Source: Pseudoalteromonas flavipulchra NCIMB 2033 = ATCC BAA-314
GTDB taxonomy: Bacteria > Pseudomonadota > Gammaproteobacteria > Enterobacterales > Alteromonadaceae
NCBI GenBank assembly: GCA_000814665.1
Contig: JWIH01000020.1
Coordinates: 310,001 to 374,000, forward strand
Length of the DNA stretch: 64,000 nucleotides
Reading direction: 5' to 3'
The notes under the pieces are model-generated. The model saw only the letters and a program-made list of their open reading frames with translations. It had not been told where the DNA came from and made no database searches. Made by a program: the position numbers and the translations under genes. Every line of letters starts with the position of its first letter. Positions within the stretch are counted from its first letter, which is position 1. Positions 25,732 through 34,160 of the stretch are shown in pieces.

Positions 25732-26791
25732 TATTGCGCTACCAAATAACATTGAAAAGCTTAAGGCCTACAGTTCTGCGAAAAGTGCAAAGCTAACAGG
25801 CACCACGTGGCTCAATGCCAATGAAAGTCCATACGCTCGTGTGCTTGAAATGCGCTTTGATAACTTAAACCGTTATCCAGATCCGCAGCCACAAGCGGTA
25901 ATTGATGCCTATGCAGGCTACGCTATGGTCGAGCAAGCAAATGTACTGATGACGCGTGGTGCCGATGAAGGCATTGAGTTATTAATACGCACATATTGTG
26001 AACCGGCTAAAGATAGCATTGCAATCTTTACCCCTACCTATGGTATGTACAAAGTTACGGCAGACACTCACAACATCGCTATTAATGAATTAAGCCAAGC
26101 GCAGCTTGCCAATGACGATGTGGATACACTAACCGCTGCAATTGGCGACGCCAAACTTGTCTTCGTTTGTAATCCAAATAACCCAACCGGTGCAATGCAA
26201 CCTGCCAGCAAAGTCGCTGCACTTGCAGATAAGCTTAAAGGCCGTGCAATCGTGGTCGTAGATGAAGCTTATATTGAGTTCTGTGAAGAAAAAACCTGTG
26301 TTGAGCTTATCAAAGAATTCTCAAACGTTGTTGTGCTGCGTACGCTATCTAAAGCGTTTGCACTGGCAGGGCTTCGCGTTGGCTTTATGTTAGCGAGTGA
26401 AGCGCTATTGGCACCGGTGAGAAAAGTGATTGCGCCCTACCCTGTTTCTACAGTCGTGGCACAAATAGCAGCAACAGCGTTAACGTCAGATGCGATAACG
26501 CAGATGCGCCGGCAAGTCTCTATTTTGAACCTAGCAAAAAAGAAGCTTATACAATGGCTACAAGACAGCGAGTTCGTAAGCGCAATATTATGCGGCGAAG
26601 GCAACTTTGTTACTTTACAGCTAACCGACAAACAGTTTGTGGTTCAAGCGATGCGCCAAGGGTTAATCATGCGGCCATTTGTGCTGTTTGGCGAGGACAA
26701 CTGGCTGCGGATCTCTATCGGCAACGAGCAGGAATTAAAACAAGTAGAAAACTGGCTGAAACAATGCCAAGTCACTGAGGAAGTATTATGA
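25724..26791 (+). CDS. hisC: Histidinol-phosphate aminotransferase
   Basis: The 355-aa PLP-dependent class I/II aminotransferase contains NPNNPTG (residue about 146), the VVDEAYIEF segment, and the PLP lysine in TLSKAFALAGLRVGF. It makes histidinol phosphate from imidazole-acetol phosphate using glutamate. It overlaps hisD by 8 bp and hisB by 4 bp (ATGA), which fits tight translational coupling in the operon. Confidence 0.97.
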   Translation: MTNIALPNNIEKLKAYSSAKSAKLTGTTWLNANESPYARVLEMRFDNLNRYPDPQPQAVIDAYAGYAMVEQANVLMTRGADEGIELLIRTYCEPAKDSIAIFTPTYGMYKVTADTHNIAINELSQAQLANDDVDTLTAAIGDAKLVFVCNPNNPTGAMQPASKVAALADKLKGRAIVVVDEAYIEFCEEKTCVELIKEFSNVVVLRTLSKAFALAGLRVGFMLASEALLAPVRKVIAPYPVSTVVAQIAATALTSDAITQMRRQVSILNLAKKKLIQWLQDSEFVSAILCGEGNFVTLQLTDKQFVVQAMRQGLIMRPFVLFGEDNWLRISIGNEQELKQVENWLKQCQVTEEVL

Positions 26792-27849
26792 GCGCCCCCT
26801 ATTTATTCATCGACCGCGATGGCACTATTATCGAAGAGCCAATAACCGATAAGCAAGTGGATAGCCTAGATAAATTGGCACTACTACCCAATGTGATCCC
26901 AGCGTTATTACAACTGCAGTCGTTTGGTTATAAGTTAGTGATGGTATCTAACCAAGATGGTCTCGGTACGGATAGCTTCCCTCGAGCTGATTTTGATGCG
27001 CCTCAAGATAAAATGATGCAAATCCTCACCAGCCAAGGGATCCGTTTTGAGGAAGTTCTGATCTGTCCTCACTTTGACGAAGACAACTGCCAATGTCGCA
27101 AACCTAAAACAGGATTACTCACAGAACTGATGCGTTCTGGTAAAGTGAATCTTAGCAAATCATTTGTTATTGGCGATAGGCAAACCGATATTCAGCTTGC
27201 AGAAAACCTCTGCATTGAAGGCATTCTCTACGAAGATAACTGGCCTGCTATTGTGACGCAGTTAACCACCTTAAATCGCAGTGCACAAATTGCTAGAAAT
27301 ACCAAAGAAACACAGATTTCGGTAGCGATAAATCTGGACCAACAAGCCAATGGAGAGATTTCAACAGGGCTTGGTTTTTTTGACCATATGCTAGATCAGA
27401 TCAGAACTCACGCTAACCTTGGCCTGAATATTCAGGCGAAAGGTGACTTACATATAGACGAGCACCACCTCGTAGAAGACATCGGAATTGCCCTTGGTCA
27501 GGCCTTTAAGACCGCGCTTGGTACAAAATCACAAATCGCACGTTATGGCTTTGCGTTGCCTATGGACGAATGTAAAGCAGAATGTCAGTTGGATTTATCT
27601 GGACGCGCGTCTTTTGTACTTAATGCTGACTTTACACGAAATAAAGTGGGTGACTTGGATGTTCAAATGGTTGAGCATTTCTTTAAATCCTTCGCGGATA
27701 ATGCGGCAGTGAGTTTAATTTTGAGCGTAAGCGAAGGTAATGCCCACCACCAAGTTGAAGGCTTATTCAAAGCATTTTCTCGTGCTATTCGTATGGCAAT
27801 TGCAACAGATGCGTCACAGCAAATGGCAAGTTCTAAGGGATGTTTATGA
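26788..27849 (+). CDS. hisB: Bifunctional histidinol-phosphatase / imidazoleglycerol-phosphate dehydratase
   Basis: The 353-aa fusion has two halves. The N-terminal HAD phosphatase (residues about 1-165) shows FIDRDGTI and a zinc-binding cysteine cluster (CPHFDEDNCQCRKPKTG). The C-terminal IGPD domain (about 166-353) shows GFFDHMLDQI, DEHHLVEDIGIALG, VEHFFKSFA and NAHHQVEGLFKAFSRA metal-binding histidines. The fusion is typical of gammaproteobacteria. The stop overlaps hisH (ATGA). Confidence 0.97.
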   Translation: MSAPYLFIDRDGTIIEEPITDKQVDSLDKLALLPNVIPALLQLQSFGYKLVMVSNQDGLGTDSFPRADFDAPQDKMMQILTSQGIRFEEVLICPHFDEDNCQCRKPKTGLLTELMRSGKVNLSKSFVIGDRQTDIQLAENLCIEGILYEDNWPAIVTQLTTLNRSAQIARNTKETQISVAINLDQQANGEISTGLGFFDHMLDQIRTHANLGLNIQAKGDLHIDEHHLVEDIGIALGQAFKTALGTKSQIARYGFALPMDECKAECQLDLSGRASFVLNADFTRNKVGDLDVQMVEHFFKSFADNAAVSLILSVSEGNAHHQVEGLFKAFSRAIRMAIATDASQQMASSKGCL

Positions 27850-28436
27850 TTGCAATTATTAATACCGGTTGTGCCAATATTAACTCAGTTCGTTTTGCAT
27901 TTGAACGCCTTGGTGTTACGCCTGAAGTGATCACTGCACCGGAGAAATTAGTCCGCTTTGAACGAGCCATTTTACCCGGCGTAGGCCATGCCAATGTGGC
28001 AATGAAGCGCTTAAATGAGCAAGGCTGGGCAGAGGCAATAGCCGATTATCAACGGCCTTTGATGGGGATTTGTTTAGGAATGCAGCTGCTTTGTGAGTCT
28101 ACTGAAGAAGGGGATATTCCGTGCTTAGGTCGCATTCCGGGTAAGGTTGAGTTATTAGAGACTAACGAGTTAACTGCACCGCACATGGGCTGGAATAATC
28201 TTCGTGTGGTGAAGCCTCATGCGCTCACTACAGGGCTTAGTGAACAAGACCAAGTGTACTTTGTACACAGTTTTGCGCATACCATCAATCAATCGACACT
28301 GGTGTCGGGTGAGTACGGTCAAGCGTTTTCTGCGATTGTTGCAAACGACAATTATGCCGGCATGCAATTTCACCCTGAGCGCAGCGGCAAGGTTGGCGCG
28401 CAGCTTTTACAAAACTTTATTAATTGGCAGCTATAA
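27846..28436 (+). CDS. hisH: Imidazole glycerol phosphate synthase, glutaminase subunit
   Basis: The 196-aa class I glutamine amidotransferase has the nucleophile elbow MGICLGMQLL and the catalytic His-Glu in MQFHPERSGK. It supplies ammonia to HisF. The start is set at ATG 27846, which overlaps the hisB TGA and has AAGGGA 5 bases upstream; the ATG at 27840 lies inside that Shine-Dalgarno. Confidence 0.96.
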   Translation: MIAIINTGCANINSVRFAFERLGVTPEVITAPEKLVRFERAILPGVGHANVAMKRLNEQGWAEAIADYQRPLMGICLGMQLLCESTEEGDIPCLGRIPGKVELLETNELTAPHMGWNNLRVVKPHALTTGLSEQDQVYFVHSFAHTINQSTLVSGEYGQAFSAIVANDNYAGMQFHPERSGKVGAQLLQNFINWQL

Positions 28437-28447
28437 AAGGACGAACA

Positions 28448-29182
28448 ATGATTATTCCCGCTTTAGATGTATTAGAGAACAATATTGTTCGTTTGTATCA
28501 AGGCAAGTACGAAACCGCACAGTTTTACCCATTTAATTTAGCCGAGCGTTTACTTGAATACCAAAACGCAGGCGCAGCCAAGCTACATTTGGTGGATTTA
28601 GAAGGCGCTCGTGACCCGAGCAAAAAGCAATGGCGCACTATCCAAGCGGCGACTAAGGCTTTATCTGTTCCCTTTCAGGTAGGCGGTGGTATTCGCAGTA
28701 TTGACGATGTAAAGCAATGGTTAGATGCCGGAGCCGCCCAAGTGGTGATAGGCTCTATGGCGGTAGATAAAAAACAAGAAGTTGCTGCGTGGATTAAAGC
28801 ATGTGGCGCCGATAAATTTGTGATAGCACTTGATGTGAACAAAACCGAGAGCGGCTGGTCTCCAGCCACTCACGGCTGGCTAAATGATGCGAAAAGCGAT
28901 CTATTCGAGCTATTAGATTTTTATGTTGAGCAAGGTGTAAGTGATTTTTTATGCACGGACATCAGTAAGGATGGCACGATGACAGGTCCATCGTTTTCCT
29001 TATACGAAGACATCACTAAGCATAACAGTGCAATTAAAGTACAAGCATCTGGCGGCGTGAGCTCTCTTGACGATATTGCACGGCTTGCAAAGCAACAAGT
29101 AGGTGGAGTGATACTTGGCAAGTCGCTACTTGAAGGTGTATTTAGCGTTGAGGAGGCTTTAGCATGTTATCAAAACGTATAA
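28448..29182 (+). CDS. hisA: ProFAR isomerase
   Basis: The 244-aa TIM barrel begins [21 protein letters not shown]. It has phosphate-binding motifs FQVGGGIRS and [11 protein letters not shown] and catalytic aspartates near residues 8 and 130 (IALDVN). It isomerises ProFAR to PRFAR. The start at 28448 follows AAGGACGAACA; the longer in-frame start at 28424 lies within the hisH 3' end and does not match the family N-terminus. It overlaps hisF by 19 bp. Confidence 0.96.
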   Translation: MIIPALDVLENNIVRLYQGKYETAQFYPFNLAERLLEYQNAGAAKLHLVDLEGARDPSKKQWRTIQAATKALSVPFQVGGGIRSIDDVKQWLDAGAAQVVIGSMAVDKKQEVAAWIKACGADKFVIALDVNKTESGWSPATHGWLNDAKSDLFELLDFYVEQGVSDFLCTDISKDGTMTGPSFSLYEDITKHNSAIKVQASGGVSSLDDIARLAKQQVGGVILGKSLLEGVFSVEEALACYQNV

Positions 29183-29937
29183 TTCCTTGTTTAGACGTAA
29201 AAGACGGTCAGGTGGTCAAAGGTGTTAAATTTCAAGGCCATGAAGTCGTCGGTGATATTCTTGATCTCGCCCAGCGTTATAGCGAGGCAGGTGCTGATGA
29301 ACTGGTGTTTTATGAGATCAGTGCTAGCGTCGAAAAGCGTTTGCTCGATGTCAATTGGGTCGCTGAAATTGCCAGACATATCGATATACCATTTTGTGTA
29401 GCTGGTGGGATTAAATCGGTGGCTGATGCGGCTCGAGTGCTTGAGCAAGGCGCGGATAAGATCTCCATTAACAGCCCTGCCATTGCAAGGCCTGAACTCA
29501 TTAAAGAGTTACATGACGAATTTGGCAAGCAATGTGTGGTTGTAGGCGTAGACAGCTTTTATGATAAGCAAACTCAAGAATATTTAGTATACCAGTTAAC
29601 TGGCGATCCGAATGCGGCAAGTCGTACTCGATACAAAACGCAAGAATGGGTCAAACGAGTTCAAGATCTTGGTGCTGGAGAGATTGTACTTAATTGTATG
29701 AATCAAGATGGCGTGCGTAATGGCTATGACATAGCGCAGCTCAGCGCGATTAGAGCGCTGTGTAAAGTGCCACTTATCGCCTCTGGCGGCGCAGGCAGTA
29801 TGCAAGACTTTGTTGATGTATTTAAACAAACTAATGTAGATGGTGCTTTGGCTGCAAGTGTGTTCCATAAAGGTGTAATTGACATTCCAAAGCTCAAGCA
29901 GTTCTTAATAAATAATGATGTGGCGGCACGACAATGA
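29164..29937 (+). CDS. hisF: Imidazole glycerol phosphate synthase, cyclase subunit
   Basis: The 257-aa TIM barrel starts [20 protein letters not shown], with phosphate sites [10 protein letters not shown] and [12 protein letters not shown] and catalytic aspartates near residues 11 and 130 (VVGVDSF). It uses HisH ammonia to convert PRFAR to IGP and AICAR. A strong GGAGG lies 7 bases before the ATG, inside hisA. The stop overlaps hisI by 4 bp. Confidence 0.97.
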   Translation: MLSKRIIPCLDVKDGQVVKGVKFQGHEVVGDILDLAQRYSEAGADELVFYEISASVEKRLLDVNWVAEIARHIDIPFCVAGGIKSVADAARVLEQGADKISINSPAIARPELIKELHDEFGKQCVVVGVDSFYDKQTQEYLVYQLTGDPNAASRTRYKTQEWVKRVQDLGAGEIVLNCMNQDGVRNGYDIAQLSAIRALCKVPLIASGGAGSMQDFVDVFKQTNVDGALAASVFHKGVIDIPKLKQFLINNDVAARQ

Positions 29938-30545
29938 TAATTAATAAACAAAACATAGCAGAAGTAGATTTTGATAAATCAGCACTCATTCCCGCTATCG
30001 TACAAGACGTATTAACCGGGGTAGTGTTGATGCAAGGCTTTATGAACAGAGAAGCCCTTGAAGTGACGCTAGAAAAGCAGCTCGTCACTTTTTATTCGCG
30101 TTCAAAATCGCGTCTTTGGACCAAAGGTGAAACCTCAAACAATGTTTTAACCTTGGTGGAAGTACATACCGATTGTGATAAAGACAGCTTGCTGATTTAT
30201 GCAAAGCCGCAAGGTCCAACTTGCCACCTCGGCAGCGAAAGCTGCTTTGCGGACACCATGCCAGAGCTTGCATTTTTAGGAAAGCTTGAGCGAGTGATTG
30301 CCCAGAGGAAAAATGCATCTCCTGAAAGCAGTTATACCGCCTCTTTATTTGCTAAAGACTTAAGTCGTAGTTGTCAAAAAGTGGGAGAAGAAGGGGTTGA
30401 AGTGGCGCTGGCGGCGATGAAAAACGACAACGAAGAGTTGCTCAATGAGTCCGCAGACTTACTGTATCATCTTATTGTCTTATTACAGCGACAAGGGCTT
30501 ACACTCAGTGAGGTGGTCAGTACGCTCAAAGATAGGCATAAGTAA
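29934..30545 (+). CDS. hisI: Bifunctional phosphoribosyl-AMP cyclohydrolase / phosphoribosyl-ATP pyrophosphatase
   Basis: The 203-aa fusion (HisIE) has an N-terminal cyclohydrolase with [17 protein letters not shown] and zinc cysteines in DCDKDSLL and [12 protein letters not shown]. The C-terminal MazG-like pyrophosphatase shows [14 protein letters not shown] and [14 protein letters not shown]. It catalyses steps 2 and 3 of the pathway. It is the last gene of the his operon. I see no clear terminator in the 200 bp downstream. Confidence 0.97.
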   Translation: MIINKQNIAEVDFDKSALIPAIVQDVLTGVVLMQGFMNREALEVTLEKQLVTFYSRSKSRLWTKGETSNNVLTLVEVHTDCDKDSLLIYAKPQGPTCHLGSESCFADTMPELAFLGKLERVIAQRKNASPESSYTASLFAKDLSRSCQKVGEEGVEVALAAMKNDNEELLNESADLLYHLIVLLQRQGLTLSEVVSTLKDRHK

Positions 30546-30764
30546 TTTGCGCTTTGGGTAAGTAATCCTTTCGCCTATCCCTTCGGTGGCTTGTTCCAGA
30601 CATCGTGCAGTAACAAGCCAACCTACCACAATCGGGATAAATCTGTAATTAGATCAACCCCTGTTCATATAAATAAGGTAAACTTCTCATAGTCTTACAA
30701 CTATGCAGTGGCAAAATATTAGTCTAACTTTAATGGTGCGATTGCGAACAGTATGGAACGGTTT

Positions 30765-31265
30765 ATGAAAACAAGATTACTTGGTCTAATGCTGGCAGGG
30801 TTGACAGCTGCCGGATGTTCAACATTGACCCCTGAGCAACAAGAGAAGCTCGATGATATGTCTAATTGCGAGAAACTTAATGCACTTCTAAGTGCATCAC
30901 CCAATGGGTTTTCTGCGCTTAAAGGTGCTGAAGTCGGCGCAAAGTTAATCAACTCTTGGCAGGCCAAGGCACATCTAGTTGGCAATAAATGCCAAATCAT
31001 AGAAAGCGCTTCTGGAAAATCAAAATATACCTGTTCTGAGCAGTTCAAGGAATACGAAAACGCGGTAAAAATCCATAACTATGCGCAGAGTCTCGCAAAG
31101 CAATGTTTAGATCACTCTTGGGTTGGTGATAGCCAAAAGAGTGGCCAGCTAATGCGCACGGAAATTATGTCACCGAGCTCTACTAGCAAAATTGCAATTG
31201 AACTAGGCAAAGGCCTCGACAAAGTCACGCCATGGATCGTTACGTTTAATGTGACTGAAAAATAA
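30765..31265 (+). CDS. Lipoprotein, unknown
   Basis: The 166-aa protein has an N-terminal lipoprotein signal (MKTRLLGLMLAGLTAAGCS). The lipobox TAAGC places the lipidated cysteine near residue 18. The mature part begins STLTPEQQEKL and contains further cysteines (SNCEKL, NKCQI, YTCSEQF, KQCLD), probably forming disulfides in the periplasm. The start at 30765 is preferred to 30753 because the signal then has a standard length and GGAAC sits 7 bases upstream. I do not recognise the family. Confidence 0.75.
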   Translation: MKTRLLGLMLAGLTAAGCSTLTPEQQEKLDDMSNCEKLNALLSASPNGFSALKGAEVGAKLINSWQAKAHLVGNKCQIIESASGKSKYTCSEQFKEYENAVKIHNYAQSLAKQCLDHSWVGDSQKSGQLMRTEIMSPSSTSKIAIELGKGLDKVTPWIVTFNVTEK

Positions 31266-31656
31266 GATGTAAAATATGGAGAAGCGTTGTGCTTCTCCTA
31301 CCCTGTCCCCTAGCATTCCTCCTTTGCAATCCACTTCACTTTGTCTGTTTAAGCGTTAATAAATTTTTAATTGTTGCTTTACTCGATTCTAATGTCGCTT
31401 CGTGTGGCGTCTTTTATATGAAAATATTGAATAGTAATTGTGGTGTAACGCGATAAAAATTTAGAAAAAATAAGCAGTATATATTTTGAGTGGAGTTGGG
31501 ATCTGCAACAGTCTATATTTAATTGATGCTTATTATGCATTTCTTTGGTTTTGATGTGTTAATAAAAAGCTTGTTTATTAAAAAAAAGTAGCATTTAATT
31601 CAGCTGCTATTTTTGTTGTTAGCGCTAAATTAACTACTATTTTTAAAGGAATTAAG
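31266..31656. other. Intergenic region, 391 bp, AT-rich
   Basis: It holds a possible hairpin at 31278-31298 and a long AT-rich stretch (31340-31650) rich in T runs, but no ORF of note. It presumably includes the promoter of the dermatopontin-like gene; I could not identify a single convincing promoter. No tRNA or repeat is seen. Confidence 0.6.
31278..31298 (+). terminator. Possible terminator after the lipoprotein gene
   Basis: GGAGAAGC (31278-31285) pairs with GCTTCTCC (31291-31298) around GTTGT, 13 bp after the stop. There is no T run after the stem, so termination is uncertain. Confidence 0.45.
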
Positions 31657-32448
31657 ATGAACACATTGATAAAGTTGTCTGCTCTATCCCTCTCTCTTGC
31701 TATGTTTTGTAACCCAGCTTCGGCTAATGAACAAGCTAAGCCATTTGAGTATACAGTAAATGGCAGTGTATATGAGATCCCCGCTTCTCAAGCTAAGAAT
31801 CTAGATGAGATAATTGCGCTAATAGAAACTAATAACGATGTTTCAGGTTATGACGTTACTGAGACTAAGTTAGCAAAAACTGAGCGCACAGAAATTGCCA
31901 GTGATTTTTCAACGCTAGCTGGTGGTAACTTACGTGTTTATAGTGAACTCAATACGGGGTATTTAAATGATTTTGACCAAGCATTTACTTACACTTGTCC
32001 AAGTAATATGTTTATAAAATCAATTTCAAGCTACCATCAAGATAAACAAGAAGACAGACGTTTTAGCTTAGTCTGTGCAAAATTTACAACGGATAGCGGC
32101 AGTCGCATTTATCGTAAAACGACAAAGTGGAGCGGTTACGTAAATTCATACGACCAAGCGTTTAACTTTGTTTGTCCTAATGGTCAATTCTTTGTCGGAA
32201 TGTCAAGTCGTCACGATAATGGCACAGAAGACCGTTTGTTTAACTTTAATTGCGCATCTATGGCAACCTCGAGCACAGGCGCTGCACTATTCGCTGAATC
32301 ATGTATTACAACACAATACACAGGCTACGACCAACCTTGGACATTAGGTGGTAATGGTGCAATCATCGGTATGTCAAGTCGCCATGATAACAGAACGGAA
32401 GACCGTCAGACTGCAGTGAGTTATTGCTCAGCTGCGAGTGACTGGTAA
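31657..32448 (+). CDS. Secreted dermatopontin-like protein
   Basis: The 263-aa protein has a signal peptide (cleavage after ASANE near residue 24). The region from about residue 95 holds three similar units: GYLNDFDQAFTYTCP with QEDRRF, GYVNSYDQAFNFVCP with TEDRLF, and GYDQPWTLGG with TEDRQT. The GY-x-(N)-x-(F/Y)DQ, cysteine-Pro and (E)DR-aromatic spacing is the dermatopontin pattern, known from animal extracellular matrix and sponge or mollusc lectin-like proteins. Each unit has a paired cysteine (for example TC…VC). A bacterial carbohydrate- or matrix-binding role is plausible but inferred. It is flanked by AT-rich DNA and a strong hairpin terminator. Confidence 0.8.
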   Translation: MNTLIKLSALSLSLAMFCNPASANEQAKPFEYTVNGSVYEIPASQAKNLDEIIALIETNNDVSGYDVTETKLAKTERTEIASDFSTLAGGNLRVYSELNTGYLNDFDQAFTYTCPSNMFIKSISSYHQDKQEDRRFSLVCAKFTTDSGSRIYRKTTKWSGYVNSYDQAFNFVCPNGQFFVGMSSRHDNGTEDRLFNFNCASMATSSTGAALFAESCITTQYTGYDQPWTLGGNGAIIGMSSRHDNRTEDRQTAVSYCSAASDW

Positions 32449-32457
32449 TACTTTCTT

Positions 32458-32485
32458 ATAGAGTAGGGTTAATACCCTACTCTAT
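32458..32485 (+). terminator. Hairpin terminator after the dermatopontin-like gene
   Basis: ATAGAGTAGGGT (32458-32469) and ACCCTACTCTAT (32474-32485) form a perfect 12-bp stem with a TAAT loop, 9 bp after the stop. Confidence 0.75.
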
Positions 32486-32563
32486 GTCAGAGTTTCGTCA
32501 TTTCACTGTCATACAAAAGTCGCACACTCAAAATGTAATTAGTTAGCGGATTTAAGACTCATT

Positions 32564-33325
32564 GTGACCAAACCGAATATTTTTCTCATCAATTTAGATT
32601 CTTGTACTGATAGACTCAAGGAATCTACTCTTCAGTTTGATAAGTACTCTCTACCCTTTAAAAGGATAAGCGCTGTAAAAGGTGCAGAGCTGAGCGCAGA
32701 CGTTTTAGATACGAGTTATTGTAAGTTAAAAAACGCTAAGCAATATTTCCGGCCTTTAACATTAGGAGAGATAGGTTGTTATTTAAGTCATATAAAAGTA
32801 CTGAGCAAAATTGTTGAGTTAGAACTGCCCTATGCTTTTATTTTTGAAGATGATTTCCAACTACACGACGACTTAGCACAGATTGACCAACTGATCGCTT
32901 CATTGCCATTTGATTGGGATATGATCAAGCTATTCCAGTCTCAGAAGAACAAGCGCACTCCGATTGCAAGCTTTCCGCTAAATAAATCACTATCGTTATT
33001 TATGCAAAATAAGGTACCTGCCGGAACCGTTGCCCAGCTTGTAAGTCTCAAAGGGGCAAAGAAAATATTATCCACATCAATTCCTTTCGGCAGACCGATT
33101 GATATTGATTATCAACATTTTTGGGAAAAAGATCTGAGTGTTTTTGTAATGAGCCCTTGTCCTGTTCACCATGGTGAAAAGTTTGCGAGTACCATAGATA
33201 GAGCTCCAAGTGTTACAGGAGCAAAACGGTATTTTTGGCGCAAACAATTGCTACAGATACATAAGTTTATAAAAAACAAGTTTTATCGCGGGCTGGTTCT
33301 CAAACGCTATCAACAACACTTCTAG
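32564..33325 (+). CDS. Glycosyltransferase family 25 (LPS biosynthesis type)
   Basis: The 253-aa protein has the GT25 N-terminus (IFLINLDSCTDRLKESTLQF), RISAVKG, LGEIGCYLSHIKVL and the FEDDFQL motif (about residue 100) that supplies metal/sugar-nucleotide-binding aspartates. GT25 enzymes transfer galactose or related sugars to LPS core or polysaccharide. The start codon is GTG at 32564. No ATG is available upstream of the conserved N-terminus and the ribosome-binding site is weak. The basic C-terminus (RYFWRKQLLQIHKFIKNKFYR) suggests peripheral membrane binding. It is isolated, not in a polysaccharide cluster. Confidence 0.88.
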   Translation: MTKPNIFLINLDSCTDRLKESTLQFDKYSLPFKRISAVKGAELSADVLDTSYCKLKNAKQYFRPLTLGEIGCYLSHIKVLSKIVELELPYAFIFEDDFQLHDDLAQIDQLIASLPFDWDMIKLFQSQKNKRTPIASFPLNKSLSLFMQNKVPAGTVAQLVSLKGAKKILSTSIPFGRPIDIDYQHFWEKDLSVFVMSPCPVHHGEKFASTIDRAPSVTGAKRYFWRKQLLQIHKFIKNKFYRGLVLKRYQQHF

Positions 33326-33520
33326 TTATATGGTGCGAAAGCCGCTGTACGCCTTTTGAACAATGGGTTTTATACTTGTACGTAATAGAGAAAAATTCGT
33401 GTTAAAAGTGTAATTTATGGGAAGACTTCTGAAAAAGATGTGCTAGTATCTAAGATTATTGCAATAAGTTTAACTTTTTGCTTAAACCATTAATAATAAC
33501 AACGTTGAGGGAGCACAGAC

Positions 33521-34069
33521 GTGTCTATAGAAATCAACTTTGAACTCTCTGATTCAGATCTTGAACACTTCCGTGGAATGATGAAAGCTGCTATTGAAAA
33601 AAGTGGCGATGTAAGTGATGGCGAAATCATTGCTAAAGCGCGTGATTTAGTGGCAACAATGGAAAAATCCAACCTTCCTGAATTTGTAAGCACTCGTCTA
33701 ATTTCGTTACAAACGCTAATTGACGCAGTGTTAGATGAAGAATGGCAAATGCCTGAAGATGAAAAGCGCGAGATCATGGCTTCTCTTGCTTACTTCAGTG
33801 AGCCTGAAGACATCGTTCCAGATCATATCCCAGTATTGGGCTATGTCGATGATGCGATTATGATTGAACTTGTGTTACAAGAACTGTCGCTAGATTTAAA
33901 AGCATACCGTGAATTCTGTGGCTTTAGAGCTACTGAAGAAGCTAGACGTGGTGATAATGCTAAGGTCGATCGTGAAAGCTGGCTTGCGGGCACACGCGCT
34001 CAGATCCGTTCTTCTATGCGTAGAAGTCGTTCTAAAAACCGTTCACGCTTCTTTTCTCGCATTATGTAA
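33521..34069 (+). CDS. DUF1232 (YkvA-like) protein
   Basis: The 182-aa protein contains the DUF1232 core SEPEDIVPDHIPVLGYVDDAIMIELVL near residue 87, typical of YkvA-like proteins. The N-terminal 75 residues are helical and acidic. The C-terminus is strongly basic (RSSMRRSRSKNRSRFF), which may bind nucleic acid or acidic lipid. The ATG follows TTGAGGGAGCACAGACG, a good ribosome-binding site. The function of the family is unknown; some members are small membrane-associated proteins. Confidence 0.85.
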   Translation: MSIEINFELSDSDLEHFRGMMKAAIEKSGDVSDGEIIAKARDLVATMEKSNLPEFVSTRLISLQTLIDAVLDEEWQMPEDEKREIMASLAYFSEPEDIVPDHIPVLGYVDDAIMIELVLQELSLDLKAYREFCGFRATEEARRGDNAKVDRESWLAGTRAQIRSSMRRSRSKNRSRFFSRIM

Positions 34070-34123
34070 GTTAAGTGGCCCTAAGCTTAGCTAATTGCTT
34101 TTTAGCTTAGGGTTGTGGACTAT

Positions 34124-34152
34124 AAAAGGGCTGATAATCATCAGCCCTTTTT
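34124..34152. terminator. Bidirectional terminator
   Basis: AAAAGGGCTGAT (34124-34135) pairs with ATCAGCCCTTTT (34140-34151) around AATC, with T or A tails on both strands, between the convergent DUF1232 and M61 genes. A weaker stem (CCCTAAGCT with AGCTTAGGG) lies just upstream. Confidence 0.9.
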
Positions 34153-34160
34153 GATTGCCA

